From Pseudomonas sp. J452 (lineage in GTDB: Bacteria > Pseudomonadota > Gammaproteobacteria > Pseudomonadales > Pseudomonadaceae): a stretch of 64,000 bases of DNA. The notes beneath the pieces were generated by a model. That model was given only the letters and a program-made list of their open reading frames with translations. It made no database searches and was not told the DNA's origin. The translations under genes and the position numbers were made by a program. Below, one piece after another: positions 52,411-63,951 of this stretch. The stretch spans positions 682,001 to 746,000 of the forward strand of contig NZ_CP088294.1 in NCBI RefSeq assembly GCF_024666525.1, in the 5' to 3' direction. Every line of letters begins with the position of its first letter. The stretch's first letter is position 1.

Positions 52411-54222
52411 TTACTTCTTGCTGTGGCGCTTGCGGTCGGTTTCGCTGAGGAACTTCTTGCGCAGACGGATCGACTTCGGCGTGACTTCGACCAGCTCGTC
52501 GTCATCGATGAACTCCAGGGCCTGCTCAAGGGTGAACTTGATCGGCGGCACCAGGGCGATGGTTTCGTCTTTGCCGGAAGCACGCATGTTGTCGAGCTTC
52601 TTGCCTTTGGTGGGGTTGATCACCAGGTCGTTGTCACGGCTGTTGATACCGCACAGCTGGCCTTCGTAGATTTCCTGGCCCGGCTCAAGGAACAGCTTGC
52701 CGCGATCCTGCAGGGTTTCCAGCGAGTAGGTCAGGGCTTTACCGGTGGCCATGGAGACCAGTACGCCGTTCTGGCGGTGGCCGACTTCACCGGACTTGAT
52801 CGGGCCGTAGTGGCTGAAGGTCGAAGTCAGGATGCCGCTGCCCGAGGTCATGGTCAGGAAGGAGTTACGGAAACCGATCAGGCCGCGAGCCGGAATGGTG
52901 TACTCCAGGCGGATACGACCCTTGCCATCCGGCACCATGTTGGTCAGATCACCCTTGCGCAGGCCCATCTGCTCCATCAGAGCACCCTGGTGGGTTTCTT
53001 CGATGTCGACGATGACGTTTTCGTAGGGTTCCTGCTTAACGCCGTCGACTTCCTTGATCACCACTTCCGGACGGCCTACAGCCATCTCGAAGCCTTCGCG
53101 GCGCATGGTTTCGATCAGTACCGAGAGGTGCAATTCGCCACGGCCGGAGACCTTGAACTTGTCGGCGCTGTCGCCTTCCTGCACGCGCAGGGCAACGTTG
53201 TGCAGCAGCTCTTTTTCCAGGCGCTCCTTGATGTTGCGGCTGGTGACGAACTTGCCTTCTTTACCGCAGAACGGCGAGTCGTTGACCTGGAAGGTCATGG
53301 AAACGGTCGGCTCGTCGACGGACAGCGGCGGCAGGGCTTCGACGTTGTTCATGTCGCACAGGGTGTCGGAGATGTACAGCTCGTCCATGCCGCTGACGCA
53401 GACGATGTCGCCAGCCTGGGCTTCGCCGACTTCGACGCGGTGCAGGCCGGAGTGACCCATGATCTTCAGGATACGGCCCTGACGCTTCTTGCCGTCGGCG
53501 CCGATGGCCACCACCGGGGTGTTGGTCTTGACGCTGCCGCGAGCGATGCGGCCGATACCGATTACACCGAGGAAGCTGTTGTAGTCCAGCTGGGAAATCT
53601 GCATCTGGAACGGGCCGTCGATGTCGACTTTCGGCGACGGTACGTGATCGACGACAGCCTGGAACAGGGCGTCCATGTGGTCGTCCATCTTCTCGTGGTC
53701 CAGACCAGCGATGCCGTTCAGGGCGCTGGCATAGACGATCGGGAAGTCCAGCTGCTCTTCGGTGGCACCGAGGTTGTCGAACAGGTCGAAAATCTGGTCA
53801 ACGACCCAATCCGGACGCGCGCCCGGACGGTCAATCTTGTTGATCACCACGATCGGACGCAGGCCGGCCTTGAACGCCTTCTGGGTCACGAAACGGGTTT
53901 GCGGCATCGGGCCGTCTTGGGCGTCGACCACCAGCAGTACGGAGTCAACCATCGACATCACGCGCTCTACTTCACCGCCGAAGTCGGCGTGGCCGGGGGT
54001 GTCAACGATGTTGATGTCGTAGCCGTTCCACTTCAGGGCGGTGTTCTTCGCCAGAATGGTGATGCCACGCTCTTTTTCCTGGTCGTTGGAGTCCATCACG
54101 CGCTCGGATTCCAGCTCTTTGCGGTCGAGGGTGCCGGACAGGCGCAGCAGTTTGTCTACCAGGGTGGTTTTGCCATGGTCGACGTGGGCGATGATGGCGA
54201 TGTTACGGAGATTTTCGATCAC
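52411..54222 (-). CDS. typA: TypA/BipA ribosome-associated GTPase
   Basis: A 603-residue translational GTPase. G1 is [18 protein letters not shown] at residues 9-26, switch [18 protein letters not shown]4 [15 protein letters not shown]-Tu-like domain II follows, then the EF-G-like III and V domains, and the TypA-specific C-terminal domain ([20 protein letters not shown]). Length is typical of the family. It aids ribosome assembly and stress or cold adaptation. The start [17 protein letters not shown] is canonical. Confidence 0.96.
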   Translation of the reverse strand: MIENLRNIAIIAHVDHGKTTLVDKLLRLSGTLDRKELESERVMDSNDQEKERGITILAKNTALKWNGYDINIVDTPGHADFGGEVERVMSMVDSVLLVVDAQDGPMPQTRFVTQKAFKAGLRPIVVINKIDRPGARPDWVVDQIFDLFDNLGATEEQLDFPIVYASALNGIAGLDHEKMDDHMDALFQAVVDHVPSPKVDIDGPFQMQISQLDYNSFLGVIGIGRIARGSVKTNTPVVAIGADGKKRQGRILKIMGHSGLHRVEVGEAQAGDIVCVSGMDELYISDTLCDMNNVEALPPLSVDEPTVSMTFQVNDSPFCGKEGKFVTSRNIKERLEKELLHNVALRVQEGDSADKFKVSGRGELHLSVLIETMRREGFEMAVGRPEVVIKEVDGVKQEPYENVIVDIEETHQGALMEQMGLRKGDLTNMVPDGKGRIRLEYTIPARGLIGFRNSFLTMTSGSGILTSTFSHYGPIKSGEVGHRQNGVLVSMATGKALTYSLETLQDRGKLFLEPGQEIYEGQLCGINSRDNDLVINPTKGKKLDNMRASGKDETIALVPPIKFTLEQALEFIDDDELVEVTPKSIRLRKKFLSETDRKRHSKK

Positions 54223-54352
54223 GGATGTCGTCTCGATTGATGATTCTGAAGTCGTTGGCGGCGCAGTTTACGCAGCCTGGATGAATGGCGGGTGAATGCG
54301 CGGCCGGTCGGGAGGGCGATGACGGATGCTGCCGCCCAGCAGGCCCGCGCGC

Positions 54353-55810
54353 TTAATGCGGGCGATAGACGCGAACATTGGCATGCCCCTCGCTCAGTAG
54401 ATGGTGGGCATGCAGGCGACTCATCACGCCCTTGTCGCAATACAGCAGGTACTGGCGTGTTTCATCCAGACCCTTGAAGCGATTGTTCAGCGCGTAGAAC
54501 GGCAGGGTTTGCACCTCGATGCCGGGCAGCGTAAGCGGTTCGTCCTCGGCGGCATCCGGATGGCGGATATCGAGAACGATCTGCCCGGCCAGCGCCTCGG
54601 CCACTTCTTCGACCTGCAGATCCTGACCCAGCGCGTCGATCACCTTGTCCACCGTCACGCGCGTCGCGCGCTCCAGGGCGCGCTCGAGGATGGCCATATC
54701 GAAATGGCTTTCTTCGTGCTCGATACGCCCCGGCTTGGCTCGGGTGGTCGGGTTGACCGAGATCACCCCGCAGTACTCGGGCATGTTCTTGGCGTACTCG
54801 GCCGTGCCGATGGCGGTGGCGGTGTCGATGATGTCCTGCTTGTGCGCGGCGATCAGCGGGCGCAGCACCAGGGTGTCGGTGACCGAGTCGATCACCGAGA
54901 GATTCGGCAGAGTCTGGCTGGAGACCTGGCTGATCGCCTCGCCAGTCACCAGCGCGTCGATGTTCAGCTCCGCAGCGATGCGGCTGGCAGCACGCAGCAT
55001 CATGCGCTTGAGGATCACGCCCATCTGGCTGTTGTCGACCTTGCCAAGGATCTCGCCGAGCACTTCCTCGAACGGCACGCTAATAAACAGCACGCGGTGC
55101 GAGCTGCCGAACTTCTGCCACAGGTGGTGGGCCACTTCCATCACGCCCAGCTCGTGAGCGCGGCCGCCGAGGTTGAAGAAGCAGAAGTGGGTGAGCAGGC
55201 CGCGACGCATCATCTGGTAGGCGGCGACGGTGGAGTCGAAGCCGCCGGACATCAGCACCAGGGTCTGCTCGATGGAGCCCAGCGGATAGCCGCCCAGGCC
55301 TTCGTGCTGGGCATGGATGATCAGCAGGCGCTCGTAGCGCACCTCGAAACGCACTTCGGCCTCGGGCTGCTTGAGGTCGATGCCGGCGGCACCGCACTCG
55401 ACACGCAGGCGACTGCCGACGTGGCTGGCCAGTTCCATCGAGGAAAAGTCATGGGTATTGCCGGCGCGCTTGCAGCGCACCGCGAAAATCTTGCCGGGCA
55501 GTTGGGCCCCGAAATGCGCGCGGCATTTCTCGAAGGTGTCATCGAAGTCGACGTAGGGGTATTCGTGCACTTCGAGGAAGTGGGCGATACCCGGCGTGCT
55601 GCGCAGACGCTCGAACATCTCTGCCTGAATCTTCGGTTCGCGCACCTGGCTGATCAGGTCAAGGTTGTCCCACTCGCCCTGCACCTCCAGCTCGGGGTCC
55701 AGGTCACGCAGCACCGTGCGGATGTTCTTCGCCAGCTGGCGGATGAACTGCTTGCGCACCGGCCGGCTCTTGATAGTGATTTCCGCGAAGGGTTTGACGA
55801 TGAGTTTCAT
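54353..55810 (-). CDS. thiI: ThiI tRNA 4-thiouridine synthase / sulfurtransferase
   Basis: A 485-residue protein with a ferredoxin-like and THUMP domain (about 1-165), the PP-loop pyrophosphatase ([20 protein letters not shown] near residue 180) and a C-terminal rhodanese domain with its sulfur-carrying Cys in [18 protein letters not shown]. It makes s4U8 in tRNA, and the rhodanese domain also serves thiazole synthesis in gammaproteobacteria. Start [20 protein letters not shown] at 55810 is canonical; a start 21 codons earlier is in frame but unlikely. It is divergent from glnA. Confidence 0.95.
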   Translation of the reverse strand: MKLIVKPFAEITIKSRPVRKQFIRQLAKNIRTVLRDLDPELEVQGEWDNLDLISQVREPKIQAEMFERLRSTPGIAHFLEVHEYPYVDFDDTFEKCRAHFGAQLPGKIFAVRCKRAGNTHDFSSMELASHVGSRLRVECGAAGIDLKQPEAEVRFEVRYERLLIIHAQHEGLGGYPLGSIEQTLVLMSGGFDSTVAAYQMMRRGLLTHFCFFNLGGRAHELGVMEVAHHLWQKFGSSHRVLFISVPFEEVLGEILGKVDNSQMGVILKRMMLRAASRIAAELNIDALVTGEAISQVSSQTLPNLSVIDSVTDTLVLRPLIAAHKQDIIDTATAIGTAEYAKNMPEYCGVISVNPTTRAKPGRIEHEESHFDMAILERALERATRVTVDKVIDALGQDLQVEEVAEALAGQIVLDIRHPDAAEDEPLTLPGIEVQTLPFYALNNRFKGLDETRQYLLYCDKGVMSRLHAHHLLSEGHANVRVYRPH

Positions 55811-55909
55811 GGGACAGCGCGTACGCCAGGCAACCAAAAAAGAGGGGCGCGGATTATAGCGGAAATTGCTCAAGGTTTAACCAAAAACAATAAGGCACTT
55901 TATTAAAAT

Positions 55910-55954
55910 CCCAAAATGGTGCACCGCAATAATTCAAAGACCCAAAATGGTGCA
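55910..55954 (+). promoter_or_regulatory. Two NtrC-type half-site repeats upstream of glnA
   Basis: CCCAAAATGGTGCA occurs at 55910-55923 and again at 55941-55954, 31 bp apart, about three helical turns. TGGTGCA is the strong half of the NtrC dyad TGCACCA-N3-TGGTGCA. They lie about 75-120 bp upstream of the -24 element, a usual enhancer position. Confidence 0.6.
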
Positions 55955-56026
55955 TGCAACTGTATAAATAATCGCCACAACCCGCGAAAACCCTGAGTTA
56001 TGGGCCGCACACCCATTCCGGGGCAC

Positions 56027-56041
56027 TGGCACGCAATTTGC
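56027..56041 (+). promoter_or_regulatory. Sigma-54 promoter of glnA
   Basis: TGGCAC-GCAAT-TTGC is a perfect match to the -24/-12 consensus. It predicts a leader of roughly 85 bases before the glnA ATG. The rest of the 328-bp thiI-glnA gap is AT-rich promoter DNA. Confidence 0.85.
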
Positions 56042-56138
56042 TCCCTTGTGAGGCAGGTTGCTATGGCGGACTATCCCGCCGGGCTTCACCGAACTTTTGA
56101 GGGCTCACCTTTCGAGCCTTATCCACCTGGAGGACAGC

Positions 56139-57545
56139 ATGTCGAAGTCGATTCAACTGATCAAAGAACACGACGTGAAGTGGGTAGACCTGCGCTTCAC
56201 TGACACCAAGGGTAAGCAACACCACGTGACCATGCCGGCCCGTGACGCCCTGGACGACGAATTTTTCGAAGTCGGCAAAATGTTCGATGGCTCGTCCATC
56301 CATGGCTGGAAAGGCATCGAAGCCTCCGACATGATCCTGCTGCCGGTTGACGACACCGCTGTACTGGACCCGTTCACCGAAGAACCGACCCTGATCCTGG
56401 TCTGCGACATCATCGAGCCGAGCACCATGCAAGGCTACGACCGCGACCCGCGCTCGATCGCCAAGCGCGCCGAGGAATACCTGAAGACCACCGGTATCGG
56501 TGACACCGTATTCGTAGGCCCGGAGCCTGAGTTCTTCATCTTCGACGAAGTGAAGTTCAAGTCCGACATCTCCGGCTCCATGTTCAAGATCTTCTCCGAG
56601 CAGGGTTCCTGGAACACCGACGCCGACATCGAAGGCGGCAACAAGGGCCACCGTCCGGCCGTCAAAGGTGGTTACTTCCCGGTTCCGCCGTGCGACCACG
56701 ACCACGAAATCCGTACTGCCATGTGTAATGCCATGGAAGAAATGGGCCTGGTCATCGAAGTTCACCACCACGAAGTGGCGACTGCCGGTCAGAACGAAAT
56801 CGGCGTGAAGTTCAACACCCTGGTCAACAAGGCTGACGAAGTTCAGACCCTGAAGTACTGCGTGCACAACGTGGCTGACGCCTACGGCAAAACCGCTACC
56901 TTCATGCCGAAGCCGCTGTACGGCGACAACGGTTCGGGTATGCACGTGCACCTGTCGATCGCCAAAGACGGCAAGAACACCTTCGCTGGTGAAGGCTATG
57001 CCGGCCTGTCCGACACCGCCCTGTACTTCATCGGCGGCATCATCAAGCACGGTAAGGCCCTGAACGGCTTCACCAACCCGTCGACCAACTCCTACAAGCG
57101 TCTGGTCCCGGGCTTCGAAGCTCCGGTCATGCTGGCCTACTCGGCGCGCAACCGTTCCGCCTCGATCCGTATCCCGTACGTTTCCAGCCCGAAAGCCCGC
57201 CGCATCGAAGCGCGCTTCCCGGATCCGGCTGCCAACCCGTACCTGGCCTTCGCAGCTCTGCTGATGGCCGGTCTGGACGGTATCCAGAACAAGATCCACC
57301 CCGGCGACGCTGCCGACAAGAACCTGTACGACCTGCCGCCGGAAGAAGCTGCCAACATCCCGCAAGTATGCGGCAGCCTGAAAGAAGCGCTGGAAGAACT
57401 GGATAAAGGTCGCGCGTTCCTGACCAAGGGCGGCGTTTTCACCGACGACTTCATCGATGCCTACATCGAGCTGAAATCCGAAGAAGAAATCAAAGTTCGC
57501 ACCTTCGTACACCCGCTGGAATACGACCTGTACTACAGCGTCTAA
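56139..57545 (+). CDS. glnA: Glutamine synthetase type I
   Basis: A 468-residue enzyme joining ammonia to glutamate with ATP. Signature stretches are [68 protein letters not shown] and [10 protein letters not shown]. The adenylylation site Tyr is in [15 protein letters not shown] precedes the ATG. Codon choice (CTG, GGT, GAA) suggests high expression. It is controlled from the sigma-54/NtrC region upstream; ntrBC lie 2 kb downstream. Confidence 0.98.
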   Translation: MSKSIQLIKEHDVKWVDLRFTDTKGKQHHVTMPARDALDDEFFEVGKMFDGSSIHGWKGIEASDMILLPVDDTAVLDPFTEEPTLILVCDIIEPSTMQGYDRDPRSIAKRAEEYLKTTGIGDTVFVGPEPEFFIFDEVKFKSDISGSMFKIFSEQGSWNTDADIEGGNKGHRPAVKGGYFPVPPCDHDHEIRTAMCNAMEEMGLVIEVHHHEVATAGQNEIGVKFNTLVNKADEVQTLKYCVHNVADAYGKTATFMPKPLYGDNGSGMHVHLSIAKDGKNTFAGEGYAGLSDTALYFIGGIIKHGKALNGFTNPSTNSYKRLVPGFEAPVMLAYSARNRSASIRIPYVSSPKARRIEARFPDPAANPYLAFAALLMAGLDGIQNKIHPGDAADKNLYDLPPEEAANIPQVCGSLKEALEELDKGRAFLTKGGVFTDDFIDAYIELKSEEEIKVRTFVHPLEYDLYYSV

Positions 57546-57559
57546 GCTAGCCGCGTGAT

Positions 57560-57591
57560 GAAAAGGCCTCCTTCGGGAGGCCTTTTTTTGC
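57560..57591 (+). terminator. Rho-independent terminator of glnA
   Basis: AAGGCCTCC-TTC-GGGAGGCCTTTTTTT, a perfect stem with a T-run 15 bp beyond the glnA stop codon. Confidence 0.95.
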
Positions 57592-57697
57592 GCCACGGCA
57601 GGCGTCGCCTCGTAGTAGCGGCTTTAGCCGCGAACCAGACTTCAGCCCCGCCCCACTCTTGATTCCGCGCGCATTAGGAATGAAGCGCGGACTTACT

Positions 57698-57758
57698 GTA
57701 GGAGCCAGCTTGCTGGCGATCAGAGGGCGAAAGACATCGCCAGCAAGCTGACTCCTAC
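57698..57758. repeat. REP doublet (GTAGGAGCCAGCTTGCTGGC family)
   Basis: Third copy of the doublet. The right unit has one change (GCTGACTCC for GCTGGCTCC). Apart from this and the terminator, the 378-bp gap between glnA and the next gene shows nothing coding. Confidence 0.85.
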
Positions 57759-57923
57759 CGAGTACCTGCAACGCTCAATCTCTTGCGGGGCCAATCTATA
57801 ACGCCTGGTCACCATACAGGACATCACCTTTTTCTTGCGCCGCAACACGCTGGCAAAGCCGCGTGCTTGCCAGCTAGCCCTACAGATGCAAGGCTTAGGC
57901 ACAGCTCACCCGGGAGTACACCG

Positions 57924-58472
57924 ATGCGCCTGCTCACCGCCTGCCTGCTTTGCGCCATCGCGCTGCCTGCTGCCGCGCAGATCTACAAGTACACCGACGC
58001 CAACGGCAACACGGTGTTCACCAACCAGCCACCGGAAGGCCAGGCCGCGGAAGCCGTCGAACTGCCACCGACCAATACCGTCGAGTCGCAACCGCCAGGT
58101 GTCGTCGAACCGCAAGAAACCGCCGCCGCCACTGGCGCGGCCTACCAGGTGCTGCAACTCACCGACATTCCCAGCGATGAGGCGCTGCGTGCCAATAACG
58201 GCACCTTCACCGTTGGCGTGGACATCGCCCCGCGGCTGCAGGCCGGCCATCAGCTGCGTCTGCTGCTGGACGGCCAGCCTTATGGCCAGGCCAGCAACGT
58301 CACCCGCCTGCAACTGGTCAACATCGACCGTGGCGAGCACAGCCTGGCCGTCGAGGTGCTGAGTGGCGACAAGCAGATCCAGCAAAGCCCGGCCGTGACC
58401 TTCACCGTGCAACGGGTCAACACCAGCAGCCCGGCGCTGCGCCCACCACCACCGAAGCCCCCCGAAGCCTAA
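57924..58472 (+). CDS. DUF4124-domain exported protein
   Basis: A 182-residue protein with signal peptide MRLLTACLLCAIALPAAAQ, then the DUF4124 motif IYKYTDANGNTVFTNQPPEG. A beta-rich segment (about 85-165) reads FTVGVDIAPRLQAGHQLRLL, then VNIDRGEHSLAVEVLSGDKQ, like an Ig-type fold. The tail is proline-rich. GGGAG precedes the ATG. It is paralogous to the next gene; both sit between glnA and ntrB, the usual pseudomonad arrangement. Function unknown. Confidence 0.8.
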   Translation: MRLLTACLLCAIALPAAAQIYKYTDANGNTVFTNQPPEGQAAEAVELPPTNTVESQPPGVVEPQETAAATGAAYQVLQLTDIPSDEALRANNGTFTVGVDIAPRLQAGHQLRLLLDGQPYGQASNVTRLQLVNIDRGEHSLAVEVLSGDKQIQQSPAVTFTVQRVNTSSPALRPPPPKPPEA

Positions 58473-58517
58473 GCCAGCCCCGTGACCCAACCCTGCCACG
58501 CGAGCAAACCTGACACC

Positions 58518-59141
58518 ATGTATCGCCTGTTTTTCTGCCTGCTGCTCTGCTGTACCGGCCTGCCCACGCAGGCCGGCGTGTACACCTACATCGACGCCGA
58601 CGGCAATCGCGTGTTCACCGACCAGCCACCATCCGGACAGGCCCAACGCATCGAGATGGCCCCGTCGAACAGCATGGGCGGCAGCGCCACTCCGCCGCCC
58701 GTGCCGCTGACCATGGAAGAGCCCAAGGCTCCGGTTTACCAACTGCTGCGCATCATCATTCCCGAACCCGATGCCACCATCATCGAGCCGAGCGGCGACC
58801 TGATCGTCACCGCCAGCAGCGAACCCACGCTCCTGCCGGGACACAACTATCGCCTGCAACTGGATGGCCAGCCTGTTGGCGCGCCGGGGCGCAGCCCGGT
58901 ATTCCCGCTCAAGAATATCGACCGCGGCACCCACCAGATTTCCGTGGAAATCCTCGATGCCGATGGCCGTATCCTCGAGCGTACCCCCAGCCAACCCTTC
59001 CACCTCAAGCGCATCTCCCTGGCGCAGAAGCGCCAGGCCAACCCATGCAAGAAAGCCGACTACGGCGTGCGCCCGGAATGCCCGCTCAAGGACAAGCCGA
59101 AAGATCCGCCCAAGGACATTCCGCTGGTCCCCTTCATCTAA
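58518..59141 (+). CDS. DUF4124-domain exported protein
   Basis: A 207-residue paralog of the preceding protein. Signal peptide MYRLFFCLLLCCTGLPTQA, then VYTYIDADGNRVFTDQPPSG. The Ig-like segment reads DLIVTASSEPTLLPGHNYRL, then IDRGTHQISVEILDADGRIL. The C-terminus is lysine/proline-rich with two cysteines (NPCKKADYGVRPECPLKDKP). A GTG at 58482 in the same frame is possible but would bury the signal peptide. Function unknown. Confidence 0.78.
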   Translation: MYRLFFCLLLCCTGLPTQAGVYTYIDADGNRVFTDQPPSGQAQRIEMAPSNSMGGSATPPPVPLTMEEPKAPVYQLLRIIIPEPDATIIEPSGDLIVTASSEPTLLPGHNYRLQLDGQPVGAPGRSPVFPLKNIDRGTHQISVEILDADGRILERTPSQPFHLKRISLAQKRQANPCKKADYGVRPECPLKDKPKDPPKDIPLVPFI

Positions 59142-59330
59142 ATCTCCCGCCGCTGCGCGCACTCCGGCGCGCACAGCACCCTAAGCAAGGGCGACTTAAA
59201 ACTCGCGCCTCATCTGCGCCGGATCACTCCGCGCACTCACCCACTCGATGCAATGGCTACCCTAACCTGCGCCTTTCAATAACCTGCCAGCCCAAGAAAG
59301 CGCAGACAGACTCGGCACCGCACAGATCAA

Positions 59331-59347
59331 TGCACCATTATGATGCG
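59331..59347. promoter_or_regulatory. NtrC-type site upstream of ntrB
   Basis: TGCACCA-TTA-TGATGCG matches 12 of 14 positions of the NtrC dyad TGCACCA-N3-TGGTGCA. It lies 164 bp before the ntrB ATG in a 369-bp gap with no gene. It suggests autoregulation of ntrBC. Confidence 0.5.
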
Positions 59348-59510
59348 ATGATCTGCACCGATTTCTATACTCTCCCTGTTTTGGTTCACCTCTTACCCCG
59401 CGCGCTGCGCTGAAACGTAGCTGAAACGGCGGCGCCAGCAGATAACACGCGTCTTTTCGGGGCTTTGGTTTGCTTCTTGCATTTTCCTGCCCATTGCCGG
59501 ATGCCTGCCC

Positions 59511-60590
59511 ATGACCCTGAACGACACACTGCACCGCCTGTTGCTGGATAACCTGACCACTGCGACCATTCTGCTCGATGGCGACCTGCGCCTCGAATAC
59601 ATGAATCCCGCAGCGGAGATGCTCCTGGCCGTCAGTGGCCAGCGCAGCCATGGCCAGTTCATCAGCGAGCTGTTCACCGAGTCGCCGGAAGCACTCAGCT
59701 CCCTGCGCCAAGCCGTCGACCACGCGCACCCCTTCACCAAGCGCGAAGCCATGCTCACCGCGCTGAACGGGCAGACCCTCACCGTCGACTACGCGGTAAC
59801 GCCAATTCTCAGCCTTGGTCAGACCCTGCTGCTGCTGGAAGTGCACCCGCGCGACCGCCTGCTGCGCATCACCAAGGAAGAGGCGCAGCTGTCCAAGCAG
59901 GAAACCACCAAGCTGCTGGTACGCGGCCTGGCCCACGAGATCAAGAATCCGCTCGGCGGCATCCGTGGCGCGGCGCAGCTGCTGGCCCGCGAGCTGCCGG
60001 AAGAAAGCCTCAAGGATTACACCAACGTGATCATCGAGGAGGCCGACCGCCTGCGTAACCTGGTCGACCGCATGCTCGGCTCGAACAAGCTGCCGAGCCT
60101 CGCCATGACCAACGTGCATGAAGTGCTGGAACGGGTCAGCAGCCTGATCGAAGCAGAATGCCAGGGCAGCATCACCCTGGTGCGCGACTACGACCCGAGC
60201 ATCCCCGATGTACTGATCGACCGCGAGCAGATGATCCAGGCCGTGCTCAATATCGTGCGTAACGCCATGCAGGCCCTCGCCGCCCAGAGCGACCTGCGCC
60301 TGGGTCGCATCAGCCTGCGCACCCGCACCCTGCGCCAGTTCACCATCGGCCACACCCGCCACCGCCTGGTGGTGAAAGTGGAAATCATCGACAACGGTCC
60401 GGGCATCCCGCCCGAGCTGCAGGAAACCATCTTCTACCCCATGGTCAGCGGCCGTCCGGACGGTACCGGGCTGGGCCTGGCCATCACCCAGAACATCATC
60501 AGTCAGCACCAGGGGCTGATCGAGTGCGAGAGCCACCCCGGCCATACCGTGTTCTCGATCTTCCTGCCCCTGGAACAAGGAGCCTCTTAG
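59511..60590 (+). CDS. ntrB: NtrB (GlnL) nitrogen sensor kinase/phosphatase
   Basis: A 359-residue cytoplasmic histidine kinase. PAS domain at about 8-120 (ATILLDGDLRLEYMNPAAEM). The H-box is VRGLAHEIKNPLGGIRGAAQ. ATPase boxes are IVRNAMQAL, DNGPGIPPELQ and GRPDGTGLGLAITQNI. It phosphorylates NtrC when PII proteins signal nitrogen shortage. It is followed after two bases by ntrC. The ribosome site is weak. Confidence 0.95.
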   Translation: MTLNDTLHRLLLDNLTTATILLDGDLRLEYMNPAAEMLLAVSGQRSHGQFISELFTESPEALSSLRQAVDHAHPFTKREAMLTALNGQTLTVDYAVTPILSLGQTLLLLEVHPRDRLLRITKEEAQLSKQETTKLLVRGLAHEIKNPLGGIRGAAQLLARELPEESLKDYTNVIIEEADRLRNLVDRMLGSNKLPSLAMTNVHEVLERVSSLIEAECQGSITLVRDYDPSIPDVLIDREQMIQAVLNIVRNAMQALAAQSDLRLGRISLRTRTLRQFTIGHTRHRLVVKVEIIDNGPGIPPELQETIFYPMVSGRPDGTGLGLAITQNIISQHQGLIECESHPGHTVFSIFLPLEQGAS

Positions 60591-60592
60591 TC

Positions 60593-62026
<1,434 letters not shown>

Positions 62027-62098
62027 GCCGCAGGTTCATTGCCAGCCATAAGAGACGGGGCCAATCCAGGCTGTGTGAAAACACGCTGAATGACGGTC

Positions 62099-62131
62099 CA
62101 ACCAACGCCCCGACTGGTTCGGGGCGTTGGC
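62099..62131 (+). terminator. Terminator after ntrC
   Basis: CCAACGCCCCGA-CTGG-TTCGGGGCGTTGG with a T-rich following sequence, between the convergent ntrC and hemE genes. Confidence 0.8.
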
Positions 62132-62228
62132 ATTTCAGGGCGAAGAAAAGTGAACGGAGGCCTCAGCCCATCCACTCGATCAACCGAGCGACACCGAGCA
62201 CCTGAATGGCCCGTTTCAAGTTAGGTGG

Positions 62229-63296
62229 TCAGCCGTGGTACTGCGCCGACAGCTCGTGCACCGCCTCGAAGAAGGCCTTGGCGTGGGCCGGGTCGACTTC
62301 CGGGGTGATGCCGTGGCCGAGGTTGAAGACCTGGCCGCTGCCCTGGCCGTAGCTGGCGAGGATGCGCCCGACCTCGGCACGGATCGCCGCCGGGTTGGCA
62401 TACAGCACACTCGGATCCATGTTGCCCTGCAGGGCCACCTTGGCGCCGACGCGGGCGCGGGCGCTGCCGATGTCGCAGGTCCAGTCCAGGCCCAGAGCCT
62501 CGGCGCCGGTGTCGGCCATGGACTCCAGCCACAGGCCGCCACCCTTGGTGAACAGGATCACCGGCACGCGGCGACCATCGTGTTCGCGGATCAGGCCGTC
62601 GACGATCTTCTTCATGTAAGCCAGGGAGAATTCCTGGTAGGCCGCCGCCGACAGGCTGCCGCCCCAGGAGTCGAAGATCTGTACGGCCTGAACGCCGGCC
62701 TTGATCTGCCCGTTGAGGTAGCTGGTGACCGACTGCGCCAGCTTGTCGAGCAGCGCGTGCATGGCCTGCGGGTTGTCGTAGAGCATGGCCTTGGACTTGC
62801 GGAAGTCCTTCGACGAGCCGCCCTCGACCATGTAGGTGGCCAGGGTCCAGGGGCTGCCGGAGAAGCCGATCAGCGGCACACGGCCGTTCAGCTCGCGACG
62901 GATATTGCGCACCGCGTCCATCACGTAGCCCAGGTCCTGCTCCGGATCGGGGATCGGCAGGGCCTCGATGTCGGCCAGGCTGCTGATCACCTTCTGGAAG
63001 CGCGGGCCTTCGCCGGTCTCGAAGTACAGGCCCTGGCCCATGGCGTCGGGGATGGTCAGGATGTCGGAGAACAGGATCGCCGCGTCCAGCTGCGGGTAGC
63101 GGTCCAGCGGCTGGATGGTCACTTCGCAGGCCAGCTCGGGGTTCTTCATCAGGTTGACGAAGTTGCCGGCCTTGGCCCGGGTGGCACGGTATTCCGGCAG
63201 GTAACGACCGGCCTGGCGCATCATCCACACCGGGGTGACGTCGACGGGCTGCTTGAGCAGGGCACGGAGGAAACGGTCGTTCTTCAGGACGGACAT
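62229..63296 (-). CDS. hemE: Uroporphyrinogen decarboxylase
   Basis: A 355-residue enzyme converting uroporphyrinogen III to coproporphyrinogen III in haem synthesis. The signature [20 protein letters not shown] lies at residues 22-41. Also visible are [35 protein letters not shown] and [12 protein letters not shown], and the C-terminal [17 protein letters not shown]. Length is standard for the family. AGGA precedes the ATG. Confidence 0.97.
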   Translation of the reverse strand: MSVLKNDRFLRALLKQPVDVTPVWMMRQAGRYLPEYRATRAKAGNFVNLMKNPELACEVTIQPLDRYPQLDAAILFSDILTIPDAMGQGLYFETGEGPRFQKVISSLADIEALPIPDPEQDLGYVMDAVRNIRRELNGRVPLIGFSGSPWTLATYMVEGGSSKDFRKSKAMLYDNPQAMHALLDKLAQSVTSYLNGQIKAGVQAVQIFDSWGGSLSAAAYQEFSLAYMKKIVDGLIREHDGRRVPVILFTKGGGLWLESMADTGAEALGLDWTCDIGSARARVGAKVALQGNMDPSVLYANPAAIRAEVGRILASYGQGSGQVFNLGHGITPEVDPAHAKAFFEAVHELSAQYHG

Positions 63297-63458
63297 CGGC
63301 AGGATTCCTGGAAATGCGGCTGGGAAACTTCACGGCGGGAGTATGGCGGCAGCGCTCGGCGGCGTCCCCCTCCTCCGGGCGGGCGCCTGGATTGCAGACG
63401 CGCCGCGCGCCGTGGCGCAGAAAAAGTGCGCGCATTTTCGCAGACCACCAAACAAAAG

Positions 63459-63481
63459 GCACGGCGAGTGCCGTGCCTTTC
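63459..63481 (-). terminator. Hairpin after cynS
   Basis: AAAAGGCACGGCGAGTGCCGTGCCTTT (63455-63481) contains the stem GGCACGGC/GCCGTGCC with an A-run on its left, so it is a rho-independent terminator for the leftward cynS transcript. Confidence 0.7.
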
Positions 63482-63510
63482 GTCTTTCGCGACCTTATGC
63501 CGCGCCCGTG

Positions 63511-63951
63511 TCACCAGGCCTTGTAGGGCAGGAACTTGCCGTTGAGCACGATCTGCACGCGATCGCCCTTGGGGTCGGCAACCCGCGAGATATCCATACT
63601 GAAGTCGATGGCACTCATGATGCCGTCGCCGAATTCCTCGTTGATCAGCTCCTTGATGGTGTCGCCGTAGACATTGATCATCTCGTAGAAGCGGTACACC
63701 AGCGGGTCGGTCGGCACGCTCTTGTCCCAGTGCTTGTGCGGGAAAGCCTGCAGGGCCAGGGCGACCTCACCGGGAAGATCCAGCCTGCGGCACAGGGCCT
63801 CGGCCTTGCCGGCCGGCATGCTGTTCATGCCCAGGCAGGCCGAGGTGGTCCACACCGGCGACATCTCGATAGCCCGGGCCAGCTCGGCCCAGCTCAGATC
63901 GAGACGCTGGCGGGCCTCGCTGATGGCCGCACTCATCTGCTGCTTGTCCAT
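63511..63951 (-). CDS. cynS: Cyanate hydratase (cyanase)
   Basis: A 146-residue enzyme turning cyanate and bicarbonate into ammonia and CO2. The N-terminal HTH-like domain precedes the catalytic region LVYRFYEMINVYGDTIKELI, then EEFGDGIMSAIDFSM, which holds the family's Arg, Glu and Ser active residues. The end NGKFLPYKAW is canonical. AAGGAG precedes the ATG at 63951. It supplies ammonia and so fits beside the nitrogen genes, though hemE lies between. Confidence 0.95.
   Translation of the reverse strand: MDKQQMSAAISEARQRLDLSWAELARAIEMSPVWTTSACLGMNSMPAGKAEALCRRLDLPGEVALALQAFPHKHWDKSVPTDPLVYRFYEMINVYGDTIKELINEEFGDGIMSAIDFSMDISRVADPKGDRVQIVLNGKFLPYKAW

Noticed and set aside
52423..54240. A 605-codon open frame on the + strand
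   Set aside because: Exact antisense of typA, a certain gene.
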